Positions 26,658 to 36,102 of a stretch of 64,000 nt of DNA are shown in pieces; position 1 is the stretch's first letter; every line of letters starts with the position of its first letter. Made by a program: the position numbers and the translations under genes. This DNA comes from Prochlorococcus sp. AG-424-P23 (GTDB lineage Bacteria; Cyanobacteriota; Cyanobacteriia; PCC-6307; Cyanobiaceae). Location: NCBI GenBank assembly GCA_003210135.1, contig QCNK01000004.1, forward strand, positions 1 to 64,000. The letters run 5' to 3'. The notes below the pieces were generated by a model, which saw only the letters and a list, made by a program, of their open reading frames with translations, was not told the DNA's origin and searched no databases.

Positions 26658-28643
26658 ATGCAATCAAGTACAAATTCAACTGTAAATAGATCTACTCATG
26701 ATTCATCTAGATCTAAAAGTAATACACCAGCTCTTCGAGTAATACCTCTTGGTGGACTTCATGAAATAGGAAAAAATACTTGCGTTTTTGAATATGGTGA
26801 TGAACTAATGCTTGTTGATGCTGGCCTAGCTTTCCCATCTGATGGTATGCATGGCGTAAACGTTGTTATGCCTGATACAACTTTTTTAAAAGAAAATCAA
26901 AGAAGAATAAAAGGAATGATTGTCACTCACGGGCATGAAGATCATATTGGAGGTATTTCTCATCATCTAAAGCATTTTAATATTCCTATTATTTATGGCC
27001 CAAGACTGGCAATGTCAATGCTTAGAGGAAAAATGGAGGAAGCAGGGGTTTCTGATAGAACAACTATACAGACAGTAAATCCAAGAGATGTTGTAAAAGT
27101 AGGTCAACATTTTTCTGTTGAATTTATTCGAAATACTCATTCTATTTGCGATAGCTTTTCTTTAGCGGTTACAACACCTGTTGGCACAATTATTTTCACG
27201 GGAGATTTTAAGTTTGATCATATGCCAGTAGATGGAGAGCAATTTGATATTGAAAGAATGGTGCATTACGGAGAGAAGGGTGTTTTATGCATGTTCAGTG
27301 ATTCGACTAATGCCGAAGTTCCAGGTTTTTGTCCTTCTGAGAAGACTATCTATCCCTCTTTAGAAAAACATATTGCAGAGGCAAAAGAACGAGTTATCCT
27401 TACCACTTTTGCCAGTTCTGTTCATAGAGTGACAATGATCTTAGAGTTGGCCATGAAACATGGAAGAAAGGTCGGGTTGTTAGGAAGATCGATGATAAAT
27501 GTTATTGCTAAGGCGAGAGATATTGGTTATATGAAATGCCCAGATGATTTGTTTGTTCCTATCAAGCAAATTAGAGATTTGCCAGATAGGGAGACCTTAT
27601 TATTAATGACGGGAAGTCAAGGAGAACCTCTGGCAGCGTTAAGCAGAATCTCTCGTGGTGAACACCAGCATGTTCGTCTTAAGACTACTGATACTGTAAT
27701 ATTTTCAGCCAGCCCAATTCCTGGTAATACTATTTCTGTTGTTAATACAATTGATAGATTAATGAAACTCGGAGCAAAGGTTGTTTATGGAAAGGGTGAG
27801 AATATTCATGTTTCTGGTCATGGTTTTCAAGAAGATCAAAAGTTAATGTTGGCACTCGCAAAACCTAAGTTTTTTGTTCCTGTTCATGGAGAACATAGAA
27901 TGCTTGTTTGTCATGGCAAGAGTGCACAAACTATGGGGGTTCCAAAGGACAATATTTTAATTATTGAAAATGGAGATGTAGTTGAGTTAACACCCAATTC
28001 TATTCAAAAGGGTGATCCTGTAAAAGCTGGTGTTGAACTGCTTGATAACTCACGAAACGGGATAGTAGATGCTCGAGTATTAAAGGAAAGGCAGCAATTA
28101 GCTGGGGATGGTGTAGTAACTGTTTTAGCTCCTATTAGTACAGATGGGAAGATGGTTGCACCTCCCAGAGTTAATTTAAGAGGAGTTGTTACTACTGCAG
28201 AGCCAAGAAAAATGTCTATGTGGACAGAACGAGAAATAAGCTGGGTCTTAGAAAATAGATGGAAACAATTATCTAGACAAACTGGGCCGAATAATTTTGA
28301 GGTAGATTGGATTGGTGTACAAAGAGAAATTGAAAATGGTTTATCGAGAAGAATGAGAAGAGAATTACAAGTTGAACCACTTATTTTGTGTTTAGTTCAA
28401 CCTGCTCCAAGTGGAACTCGTGCTTATATTCCAAAGATTACCGAAGAGCAAAATTTCTCTAATAGAAATAGAAATAATAATAATTTTCATAAGAAATCAA
28501 ACAATAATCATCCAAATAGTTCAAATAATCCACAAAATACCCAAAAAAGTCCAAAAGTTTCACAGAATCCATCAGCTGAAACTGCTACAGAAGATTCATT
28601 TGAAGGTAGAACAAGAAGAAGAAGATCTGCTGTAACATCTTAA
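26658..28643 (+). CDS. rnj: Ribonuclease J
   Basis: Metallo-beta-lactamase/beta-CASP nuclease with 5'-3' exo- and endonuclease activity on RNA. The 661-residue protein has the zinc motif HGHEDH at 91-96, followed by the beta-CASP region (SDSTNAEVPG, FASSVHRV, MTGSQGEP, SGHG) and the C-terminal domain. The last ~70 residues are unlike the catalytic core: an Asn-rich linker, then a terminal GRTRRRRSAVTS. This resembles the arginine-rich tail of cyanobacterial RNase E. Its stop codon overlaps the tilS stop on the other strand (shared TTAA). A short Ser/Thr/Asn-rich leader of about 25 residues precedes the core. Confidence 0.95.
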   Translation: MQSSTNSTVNRSTHDSSRSKSNTPALRVIPLGGLHEIGKNTCVFEYGDELMLVDAGLAFPSDGMHGVNVVMPDTTFLKENQRRIKGMIVTHGHEDHIGGISHHLKHFNIPIIYGPRLAMSMLRGKMEEAGVSDRTTIQTVNPRDVVKVGQHFSVEFIRNTHSICDSFSLAVTTPVGTIIFTGDFKFDHMPVDGEQFDIERMVHYGEKGVLCMFSDSTNAEVPGFCPSEKTIYPSLEKHIAEAKERVILTTFASSVHRVTMILELAMKHGRKVGLLGRSMINVIAKARDIGYMKCPDDLFVPIKQIRDLPDRETLLLMTGSQGEPLAALSRISRGEHQHVRLKTTDTVIFSASPIPGNTISVVNTIDRLMKLGAKVVYGKGENIHVSGHGFQEDQKLMLALAKPKFFVPVHGEHRMLVCHGKSAQTMGVPKDNILIIENGDVVELTPNSIQKGDPVKAGVELLDNSRNGIVDARVLKERQQLAGDGVVTVLAPISTDGKMVAPPRVNLRGVVTTAEPRKMSMWTEREISWVLENRWKQLSRQTGPNNFEVDWIGVQREIENGLSRRMRRELQVEPLILCLVQPAPSGTRAYIPKITEEQNFSNRNRNNNNFHKKSNNNHPNSSNNPQNTQKSPKVSQNPSAETATEDSFEGRTRRRRSAVTS

Positions 28644-29650
28644 CTTTTTTCAAAATTTATATAGTTTTTATCCCAAACAATTTTTAAAAACTCTTGCAGA
28701 TTAATTTGACCTTTATTTTTTTCATAAATTGAAGTTGCTAATTTGGTTAGATTTTTAGAACTACATTGCTTTGCATATATTTCTTTTAAAAATCTATTTA
28801 AGATTGTGCACCTCGCTTCAATACACATACCATTTAGGAGATTCCTATTGATACCTTTTACATCTTTACAATATAAATACGCTAGTTCACTAAGATCATT
28901 ACGTTCATTATTGTAGTTGCTCATTTTTTGGGAAAAATTATTTATTCTTTCAGAACAACCAGGATAGATGACTTCCAAGGTAGGAATAATTTTTTTTCTT
29001 ACTAAATTTCTTTTTAATTTAAGATCTGAATTTGTAGGATCTTCCCAGACTGGGATCTTCATATCATTGCAAAATTGTTTTGTATCTTCCCTAGTGAAAA
29101 TTAATATTGGTCTTATTAAAAAAATTTGATTTTCTATTAATCTTTTACTCTCAATATTGCTCAGTCCTGCAAAGTTGCTTCCTCTAGATAAATTGAGGAT
29201 AAATGTTTCTGCATTATCACTACTCGTGTGACCAGTTAACAAATAAATATTATGTTTTTGCTGGTTTGTATTTAATAAAGTTTTGGCTCTTTCACATAAT
29301 TTTTTATATCTCCATTCTCGTGCTTTTTCTTCTGAAGAAACACTCTCTTTATTTGCTTGATCAAAAGAGAATGAAATATTTTTATCTTCGCAATAATCTT
29401 TTAATTCAAGAGCATATAGGGATGATTTTTCGTGCCACTGATGATCACCATGCCAAACACTAATAGACCAATTATGTAGTTTTTTTAGGTCATTAATTAG
29501 GGTTAATAAGGTCATTGAGTCTTGACCCCCGGAAACACTTATTAAAATATTACATCCTTTGGGAATTAATATTTTTTTGGTAAGAATCTCCTTATGAAGC
29601 TGATGATGCCATGATGACCAATTTTTCTGAGTTAGTTTTTTATCAGTCAT
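28640..29650 (-). CDS. tilS: tRNA(Ile)-lysidine synthase
   Basis: Converts the wobble cytidine of tRNA-Ile(CAU) to lysidine, so that it reads AUA. The 336-residue protein has the N-type ATP pyrophosphatase loop SVSGGQDSMTLL near residues 38-49 and conserved GDHQWH, GHTSSDNAETF and PVWEDPTNSDLKLKRNLVR segments. It is shorter than the E. coli enzyme (about 430) because it lacks most of the C-terminal domains, which is normal for compact cyanobacterial forms. It converges with rnj (4-base overlap of stops) and is divergent from ycf23. Confidence 0.95.
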   Translation of the reverse strand: MTDKKLTQKNWSSWHHQLHKEILTKKILIPKGCNILISVSGGQDSMTLLTLINDLKKLHNWSISVWHGDHQWHEKSSLYALELKDYCEDKNISFSFDQANKESVSSEEKAREWRYKKLCERAKTLLNTNQQKHNIYLLTGHTSSDNAETFILNLSRGSNFAGLSNIESKRLIENQIFLIRPILIFTREDTKQFCNDMKIPVWEDPTNSDLKLKRNLVRKKIIPTLEVIYPGCSERINNFSQKMSNYNNERNDLSELAYLYCKDVKGINRNLLNGMCIEARCTILNRFLKEIYAKQCSSKNLTKLATSIYEKNKGQINLQEFLKIVWDKNYINFEKS

Positions 29651-29684
29651 TTTGTGTTGCTCAGATAATATTTTTTAAAAAATG

Positions 29685-29705
29685 CACTGTTTTACTAAAA
29701 CAATG
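29685..29705. promoter_or_regulatory. 7-1-7 inverted repeat in the tilS/ycf23 divergent spacer
   Basis: The core TGTTTTA-C-TAAAACA (29688-29702) is a perfect 7-bp inverted repeat with a one-base centre. Two further pairs, one step out, extend it to 21 bases with one mismatch per side. It lies 34 bases upstream of ycf23 and 38 bases upstream of tilS. The 7-1-7 layout is that of Fur-family operators (Fur, Zur, PerR), but the sequence is not a consensus Fur box. The site is real; its function is inferred. Confidence 0.4.
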
Positions 29706-29735
29706 TCACAATCGGGTAATAATTTCATTAAGTAA

Positions 29736-30512
29736 ATGAGTCTGATTAATCTTTTGCCACAAAAAATCAAAGAGGAGTTAAGAAGCAAATCCTTACTAAA
29801 AGTTATTTCAGGATTGAATAATTTTGATGTTCAATCTGTGAAAATAATTGTTGAGGCTGCTTCATTAGGAGGTGCAGATCTTGTCGATATTGCTTGTAAA
29901 CCTGATCTAGTTGATTTAGCACTTACGAATTCAACACTACCCGTTTGTGTTAGTTCAGTAGTGCCTAAATCTTTTCAAGTTTGTGTCAAAGCAGGAGCAT
30001 CATTAATTGAAATAGGAAATTACGATACTTTTTATGAAAAAGGCATTAATTTTTCAGATAAAAAAGTTTTAAACATTACAAAAGAGACGAGGGATTTATT
30101 GCCTAATGTTCCTTTATCAGTAACTGTTCCTCATACTATGCCTATTGATAAACAAGTTGACCTTGCTATAAAGCTAGTGGAAGAAGGTGTTGACATTATT
30201 CAAACAGAAGGTGGCACCAGTTCTACTCCTTACTCTTCAGGAATTCAAGGCTTTTTTGAAAAATCAGTACCAACTCTTGCAGCCACTTATGCTATTCATC
30301 AAGAATTTAAGAAACAATCTCTGAATATACCAATCATGAGTGCCTCTGGATTAAGCCAAGTAACTTGTCCACTAGCAATATCCTCTGGAGCCTCAGCAGT
30401 TGGCGTTGGATCTGTAGTTAATAAATTAGATGATTTAATATCGATGATTGCGGTTGTTAGGGGCTTAAAAGAATCTTTGAAAAATTCAATAATTGGAGAA
30501 AAAATTTCTTAG
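29736..30512 (+). CDS. ycf23: Ycf23 family protein (DUF561)
   Basis: A TIM-barrel-like protein of unknown function found in cyanobacteria and red-algal plastids. The 258-residue product has repeated barrel-type motifs: [46 protein letters not shown] and a phosphate-binding-like end [18 protein letters not shown] call it Ycf23 from these motifs; no reaction is established. It lies 28 bases upstream of uvrB on the same strand. A 7-1-7 inverted repeat sits just upstream. Confidence 0.82.
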   Translation: MSLINLLPQKIKEELRSKSLLKVISGLNNFDVQSVKIIVEAASLGGADLVDIACKPDLVDLALTNSTLPVCVSSVVPKSFQVCVKAGASLIEIGNYDTFYEKGINFSDKKVLNITKETRDLLPNVPLSVTVPHTMPIDKQVDLAIKLVEEGVDIIQTEGGTSSTPYSSGIQGFFEKSVPTLAATYAIHQEFKKQSLNIPIMSASGLSQVTCPLAISSGASAVGVGSVVNKLDDLISMIAVVRGLKESLKNSIIGEKIS

Positions 30513-30540
30513 TATAGCTATAACCTTTGCTACTAGGTTG

Positions 30541-32580
30541 ATGAACAATTATAAGCTTCAAGCTCCTTACCAACCAAATGGAGATCAACCAGAAGCTATT
30601 AAAAAATTAGTTAAAGGCGTTAATACTGGTAAAGAGTTTCAGACTCTTTTAGGGGCTACCGGAACTGGTAAAACATTTACTATTGCGAATGTAATTCAAC
30701 AAACAGGAAGACCAGCACTTGTATTAGCCCATAACAAAACGTTAGCTGCACAACTATGTAATGAATTAAGGGAATTTTTTCCAAAAAATGCTGTTGAGTA
30801 CTTTATTTCTTACTACGATTATTATCAACCTGAAGCTTATGTACCAGTAAGTGATACTTACATAGCCAAAACCGCTTCAATTAATGAAGAAATAGATATG
30901 CTTAGGCATTCTGCAACACGCTCATTATTTGAGAGAAAAGATGTAATTGTTGTAGCCTCAATAAGTTGCATTTATGGTCTTGGTATACCGAGTGAGTATT
31001 TAAAAGCTGCAGTTAAATTTGAAGTGGGAAAATCAATAAATCTACGTTCTTCTTTGAGGTCCCTCGTTGAAAATCAATATACTAGAAACGATATTGAAAT
31101 TACTAGAGGTAGATTCAGAATTAAAGGTGATGTTCTAGAAATCGGTCCAGCTTATGAGGATAGATTAATTAGAATCGAATTATTTGGTGACGAAGTCGAA
31201 GCTATTAGATATGTCGACCCTACTACAGGAGAAATACTTGAAAGTTTGGAACAAGTTAGCGTTTACCCAGCAAAGCATTTTGTGACCCCAAAAGAAAGAC
31301 TTGAGAGTGCAATAAGTGCAATTAGAAGTGAATTAAAAACTCAACTAGATAAATTTACATACGAAGGAAAATTATTAGAGGCTCAACGTCTAGAACAACG
31401 CACAAAATATGATTTAGAAATGCTCAAAGAGGTTGGTTATTGTAATGGAGTTGAGAATTACGCTCGTCACTTATCAGGGAGGAAGGAAGGTTCACCGCCA
31501 GAATGCTTAATAGATTACTTTCCCAAAGATTGGTTGTTGATAGTTGATGAGAGTCATGTAACATGTCCTCAACTTCATGCGATGTACAACGGTGATCAAT
31601 CTAGAAAAAAAGTGTTAATAGATCATGGTTTTAGATTGCCCAGTGCTGCAGATAATAGACCTTTAAAATGTGAAGAGTTTTGGGAAAAATCAAAACAGAC
31701 ATTATTTATAAGTGCAACGCCGGGTCAATGGGAATTAGATCAATGTGATGGTGAATTTATTGAGCAAGTTATAAGACCAACTGGGGTATTAGATCCTGTA
31801 ATTGATGTAAGACCTAGTGAGGGCCAAATAGAAGATCTGTTATCTGAAATAAGAATTAGAGCTGAAAAAAATCAACGAGTGCTAGTGACAACACTTACTA
31901 AGAGAATGGCTGAAGATCTAACTGATTTTTTATCTGAAAATAAAGTAAGAGTTAGATATTTGCATTCCGAAATCCATTCAATTGAAAGAATTGAAATTAT
32001 TCAAGACCTCAGAATAGGCGAATACGATGTTTTGGTAGGAGTTAATTTATTAAGAGAGGGACTAGATCTTCCTGAAGTATCCTTAGTTGCCATTTTAGAT
32101 GCTGATAAAGAAGGTTTTCTTAGGGCTGAAAGGTCCTTGATTCAAACAATAGGAAGAGCTGCAAGACATGTTGAAGGTGTTGCCTTGCTTTATGCAGATA
32201 ACTTCACAGATTCAATGAAACGAGCAATATCTGAAACTGAAAGAAGAAGAACTATTCAAAAAAAATATAACCAAGTCAATGGTATTACTCCAAAACCTGC
32301 AGGCAAAAAAATAGAAAATTCAATATTATCTTTTCTAGAACTTTCCAGAAAGCTAGATGCTGGTGGTTTATCTAAAGATTTAATCAATATAGTTAATAAC
32401 AAAACTGACGCAATTCTCAGTTCCAGCGATAATCAATGTTTGCTAGAAGAATTGCCTGACCTAATAGAAAAGTTAGAAATTAAAATGAAAGATGCTGCAA
32501 AAGAGTTAAATTTTGAAGAAGCAGCAAATTTGAGGGATAGAATCAAAAAATTAAGACAAAAATTGGCAAGAAATAATTAA
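30541..32580 (+). CDS. uvrB: UvrABC excinuclease subunit B
   Basis: Damage-verification helicase of nucleotide excision repair. The start at 30541 gives [20 protein letters not shown], the usual N-terminus. An earlier in-frame ATG (30493) inside ycf23 would add 16 unrelated residues and is rejected. The 679-residue protein has Walker [11 protein letters not shown], the beta-hairpin region ([12 protein letters not shown]), helicase motifs ([25 protein letters not shown]) and the C-terminal UVR domain that binds UvrC ([17 protein letters not shown]). Confidence 0.97.
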   Translation: MNNYKLQAPYQPNGDQPEAIKKLVKGVNTGKEFQTLLGATGTGKTFTIANVIQQTGRPALVLAHNKTLAAQLCNELREFFPKNAVEYFISYYDYYQPEAYVPVSDTYIAKTASINEEIDMLRHSATRSLFERKDVIVVASISCIYGLGIPSEYLKAAVKFEVGKSINLRSSLRSLVENQYTRNDIEITRGRFRIKGDVLEIGPAYEDRLIRIELFGDEVEAIRYVDPTTGEILESLEQVSVYPAKHFVTPKERLESAISAIRSELKTQLDKFTYEGKLLEAQRLEQRTKYDLEMLKEVGYCNGVENYARHLSGRKEGSPPECLIDYFPKDWLLIVDESHVTCPQLHAMYNGDQSRKKVLIDHGFRLPSAADNRPLKCEEFWEKSKQTLFISATPGQWELDQCDGEFIEQVIRPTGVLDPVIDVRPSEGQIEDLLSEIRIRAEKNQRVLVTTLTKRMAEDLTDFLSENKVRVRYLHSEIHSIERIEIIQDLRIGEYDVLVGVNLLREGLDLPEVSLVAILDADKEGFLRAERSLIQTIGRAARHVEGVALLYADNFTDSMKRAISETERRRTIQKKYNQVNGITPKPAGKKIENSILSFLELSRKLDAGGLSKDLINIVNNKTDAILSSSDNQCLLEELPDLIEKLEIKMKDAAKELNFEEAANLRDRIKKLRQKLARNN

Positions 32581-32587
32581 AAAGAAC

Positions 32588-34348
32588 TTATTTTTCTAAT
32601 TCGAAATGATTATGAATTGCATAAACTGCTTTGTCACAATCTTTTTCTAAGACAATACATGAAGTTCTGATTTCACTAGTAGCAATCATTTCTATATTGA
32701 TATTTTGATCAGCCAATGCTCTAAATATTTTTCCAGCTGTTCCAACCTTAAATGCCATTCCGGCTCCTACAGTACTTACTTTGGCTATAGCAGGGCCATC
32801 TTCAATGTATGATCCAGGTAATTTTTTTGTTAAGGCCTTAAAAACTAAGTTAGCTTTTTCTCTATCTTGTTTATTCATCGTAAGACTAATATCCTTAGTT
32901 TTTAAAGAGGAAATTCTTTCAGACTGCACGATAGTATCGAAAAGTAAATTATTTTCAGCCAATGCTAAACATATCGATGCTGCTACACCTGGACGATCAG
33001 GCAGTTTTCGAAAACTTACTTGAACTTGGTTTTTATCTAATGCAATTCCTCTTACTTCAGGTTGATCTTGTTTCTCGTTGATTGGATTAACTAATATTTG
33101 TGTATCAGATAACTTAAATTTTTCAGCAACAAATCTAATAGCTTTTGGAATATTATTAATTTCAATTACGCAGCTGACTTTAATTTCACTAGTAGCTATT
33201 AATCTGACATTTATATTCGCTTGAGATAAAGTATCAAATAAGTCAGCTGAAACACTGGGCCTACCCATAATGCCAGCTCCTTGAATACTTAATTTAGTCA
33301 TGTTTGTTTTTAGATTATATTCTCCTCCTAATTGACTAGTTATAAGTTCACATTGTTCTGCAGTCTTTTTAACTTCTAATTCACTAACAGTAAATGTAAT
33401 ATCGTTATTATTTCCATCATTTGTAGCTTGTATGATTAAATCTACATTAATACTTGCTTCTGAAAGCTTTTCAAATATTTGTGCAGCAATCCCAGGCCTA
33501 TCAGGAATATTTGAGAGACTGAATACTGCTTGGTTTTCTAATATTTCAAGACTATTGACTGTTTTTGTTAATTCTAAGCTGCCTCTTTTTAGAGGGAGAG
33601 GTTGGATTTGACTTTCTAGCAGAGTCCCACGTGAATCACTTTGGCTTGATTTGACACATAATTTAATTCCATAATTGCGAGCAATTTCTACTGCTCTTGG
33701 ATGCAGAACTGAAGCACCGACACTTGCAAGTTCAAGCATTTCCTCACAGCTAATTTCATCTAAGAGTTTCGCATTAGGAACAATTCTTGGATCAGTAGTA
33801 AGAACTCCTGGAACGTCTGTATAAATTTCGCAAGTCTCTGCTCCTAAAGCTGTTGATAAAGCTACTGCGGAAGTATCTGAACCACCTCTACCCAAAGTTG
33901 TAATTTCCATTGAACCCGTATGGCTTAATGTTGTTCCTTGAAATCCAGCCACTACAACTACAAAACCTTGATTTATATAATTTTGGATTCTTTCTGTTTT
34001 AATATCCAGAATTCTTGCTTTCCCATGAATTGATTCAGTAATAATTCCAACTTGGCTACCGGTCATTGAAATTGCAGGTATTCCGTATTCATTTAATGCC
34101 ATTGAGAGAAGAGCTATGGTTACTTGCTCTCCAGTTGAGAGAAGCATATCCAATTCTCTTCGATTAGGATTTTTACTAATTGATTTCGCTAAACAATTTA
34201 AATCATCTGTAGTTTGCCCCATTGCAGAGACAACTACGACAACTTCATTTCCTGCTTCTTTACTTTGACAAATGCTACTTGCAATATTTTTAATTTTTTT
34301 AATATCACCGACAGAAGTGCCGCCAAATTTTTTTACTAGTAGAGCCAT
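32588..34348 (-). CDS. lysC: Aspartate kinase with four ACT domains
   Basis: Phosphorylates aspartate, the entry step to lysine, threonine and methionine. The N-terminal kinase domain starts LVKKFGGTSVGD and includes TLGRGGSDTSAVAL. It is followed by four ACT regulatory repeats, seen as two copies of each of two motifs: PDRPGIAAQIFEKL and PDRPGVAASICLAL, and GAGIMGRPSVSADLF and GAGMAFKVGTAGKIF. The 586-residue length is longer than the usual two-ACT enzymes (about 400-450) and typical of cyanobacterial enzymes. Feedback by lysine and/or threonine is expected from the family. holA lies 39 bases upstream. Confidence 0.95.
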   Translation of the reverse strand: MALLVKKFGGTSVGDIKKIKNIASSICQSKEAGNEVVVVVSAMGQTTDDLNCLAKSISKNPNRRELDMLLSTGEQVTIALLSMALNEYGIPAISMTGSQVGIITESIHGKARILDIKTERIQNYINQGFVVVVAGFQGTTLSHTGSMEITTLGRGGSDTSAVALSTALGAETCEIYTDVPGVLTTDPRIVPNAKLLDEISCEEMLELASVGASVLHPRAVEIARNYGIKLCVKSSQSDSRGTLLESQIQPLPLKRGSLELTKTVNSLEILENQAVFSLSNIPDRPGIAAQIFEKLSEASINVDLIIQATNDGNNNDITFTVSELEVKKTAEQCELITSQLGGEYNLKTNMTKLSIQGAGIMGRPSVSADLFDTLSQANINVRLIATSEIKVSCVIEINNIPKAIRFVAEKFKLSDTQILVNPINEKQDQPEVRGIALDKNQVQVSFRKLPDRPGVAASICLALAENNLLFDTIVQSERISSLKTKDISLTMNKQDREKANLVFKALTKKLPGSYIEDGPAIAKVSTVGAGMAFKVGTAGKIFRALADQNINIEMIATSEIRTSCIVLEKDCDKAVYAIHNHFELEK

Positions 34349-34387
34349 ATTTAAATCATAATGTAAATTTTTAAACTTATAATTTGG

Positions 34388-35389
34388 TTAACTTAAATTA
34401 ATTAAATTCTCTGTAAAAACATTTATGGGATTATTACCTTGTTTAAGTAATGATTCAATATCTAATAAATTACTCATTAAATTTATTAAATATTCTTGAG
34501 AAACATTTTTGACTTTTCTACGAATAAAAAAAATTCTTTTTGGATTAGAAATGCCTGCAAGATTACAAATTTTTTCTGCATTATCTTTTTCTAAATTACC
34601 TGCTAATTTTATAATTGTATGAATTCTTATTTGACTAATTAAACCTGCATTTAGTCTTAAAGGAGGTTCTCCATTCTGTAAGGCATAATTTATTTCAATG
34701 AGGCTTTCATTAATATTTTTTTGTAAGAGAAGATCAATGATCTTGAAAATGTTGGATTGATGATCACTAAATATTTTTTTTACATCAATACTTTTGAGAA
34801 AAAGTTGTGAATTCAAATCACTTGATACCGCAGAAAGGTATGTTTTTGCTTTGGCTAATTCATTTATTATTTTAAAGCTATCATTACCAACAGAATCAAT
34901 AATTAATTCAGCTGCATTTTTATCAATTTTAATATTCATTTCATTTGCTGCATCTTCTAAGAATCTTTTTTGTCCCTCATAGTCCCAAATTTCTGGTAAA
35001 GAAAATGACTTTTCTTTGGCTAAATTATTTTTGATAAGTTTTTGTAAAAATTTAGTACTCTTTAGTCGTGAGTCTGGTTTTTTTGTATTTTGCAAAATTA
35101 AATAAGTATTTTGAGGTATATTGTCATGAATTTTTTCAAATTTAATTCTTAGATCCTCATTTTTTGCGGTAAAAATTGGATTATTTTTCAATGTAACTAT
35201 TCTGTATCCATCTCCAAAAGGAGGTGTAAGAACTTCATCAAAAGCTTTATTAACTTGCTCATCATCATCTCCATTTAAATTGGTTACGTTTATTTCCTTC
35301 CATTCTTTGGATACTTCGTTATCAATTAATTTTTGAATAAATGTATTTTGAGAATTTAGATCATTACCCCATAATATTTGTATTGGCAT
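34388..35389 (-). CDS. holA: DNA polymerase III delta subunit
   Basis: Clamp-loader subunit that wrenches open the beta clamp. The 333-residue protein matches the family by overall layout rather than by a catalytic motif: a start MPIQILWGNDLN, an N-terminal AAA-like domain with TPPFGDGYRIVTLKN, a middle KNAAELIIDSVGNDSFKIINE, and a C-terminal helical domain including NAGLISQIRIHTIIKLAG. Delta subunits lack Walker motifs. It is upstream of lysC on the same strand and divergent from cobH. Confidence 0.85.
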   Translation of the reverse strand: MPIQILWGNDLNSQNTFIQKLIDNEVSKEWKEINVTNLNGDDDEQVNKAFDEVLTPPFGDGYRIVTLKNNPIFTAKNEDLRIKFEKIHDNIPQNTYLILQNTKKPDSRLKSTKFLQKLIKNNLAKEKSFSLPEIWDYEGQKRFLEDAANEMNIKIDKNAAELIIDSVGNDSFKIINELAKAKTYLSAVSSDLNSQLFLKSIDVKKIFSDHQSNIFKIIDLLLQKNINESLIEINYALQNGEPPLRLNAGLISQIRIHTIIKLAGNLEKDNAEKICNLAGISNPKRIFFIRRKVKNVSQEYLINLMSNLLDIESLLKQGNNPINVFTENLINLS

Positions 35390-35447
35390 AATCGCTCAAT
35401 AAAAACCATATATTAACTATGATTACTTCTAACACAAATTAAATTTA

Positions 35448-36071
35448 ATGGTAATAGATCATCCAATTTTTTTAGAAAGCATCAGATTTATAAGATCTCA
35501 TTTAAGAGTCAACGATCTAAGTTATTTGGAAAAAAAAGTTTTAGAGAGATTAGTTCATACTTCGGGAGATTTTTCAGTTCAAAATCTTATTAATTTTAGT
35601 GAAGGTGCATGCGAAAAGGGGCTTCATGCACTTAAGAATGGTGCTCCGATTTTAACTGATACCGATATGGCAGCAGCAGCTATAAAATCTATGGCAGAGA
35701 AAACCACTAGGAATAAAGTATTCACGGCGAGAATGTGGTTTGGAGAAAATAAACATATAGAATTAACTAAAACTGCATATGGCTTAAGTGAAGGTTGGAA
35801 GGAGTTATCTGCCATTAATTCTGGAAGCAAATCACCTATTGTAGTTATTGGAAGTTCGCCTACAGCTTTAACTTATTTAATTGATATTTTAGAGAATGAA
35901 AAAGATTTACCTAGTTTAATTATAGGAATGCCAGTTGGATTTATTGGAGTAGAGAAAAGCAAAAACAAACTGATTTCTACTGATCTTCCTAGAATAGTTT
36001 TGAATTCAACAAGAGGCGGTGCTGCCATGGCAGCAGCTTCAGTTAACGCCTTGTTGAGGGAAACTATTTAA
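35448..36071 (+). CDS. cobH: Precorrin-8X methylmutase
   Basis: Moves a methyl group from C-11 to C-12 of precorrin-8X, giving hydrogenobyrinate (or the cobalt analogue), in corrinoid (pseudocobalamin) synthesis. The 207-residue protein has the catalytic histidine H37 in RLVHTSGDFSVQ and the conserved VGSSPTALTYLI-type and MPVGFIGVEKSKN motifs (residues about 130-170). It is a lone cobalamin gene here, divergent from holA and convergent with mutS. Confidence 0.94.
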   Translation: MVIDHPIFLESIRFIRSHLRVNDLSYLEKKVLERLVHTSGDFSVQNLINFSEGACEKGLHALKNGAPILTDTDMAAAAIKSMAEKTTRNKVFTARMWFGENKHIELTKTAYGLSEGWKELSAINSGSKSPIVVIGSSPTALTYLIDILENEKDLPSLIIGMPVGFIGVEKSKNKLISTDLPRIVLNSTRGGAAMAAASVNALLRETI

Positions 36072-36102
36072 AAAGTATTTATCTTATAAAAATGTCAAAA
36101 AT

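Noticed and set aside
30493..30540. Upstream ATG that would add 16 residues to UvrB
   Set aside because: It overlaps the end of ycf23, and the added residues are unrelated to UvrB; the ATG at 30541 gives the usual N-terminus.
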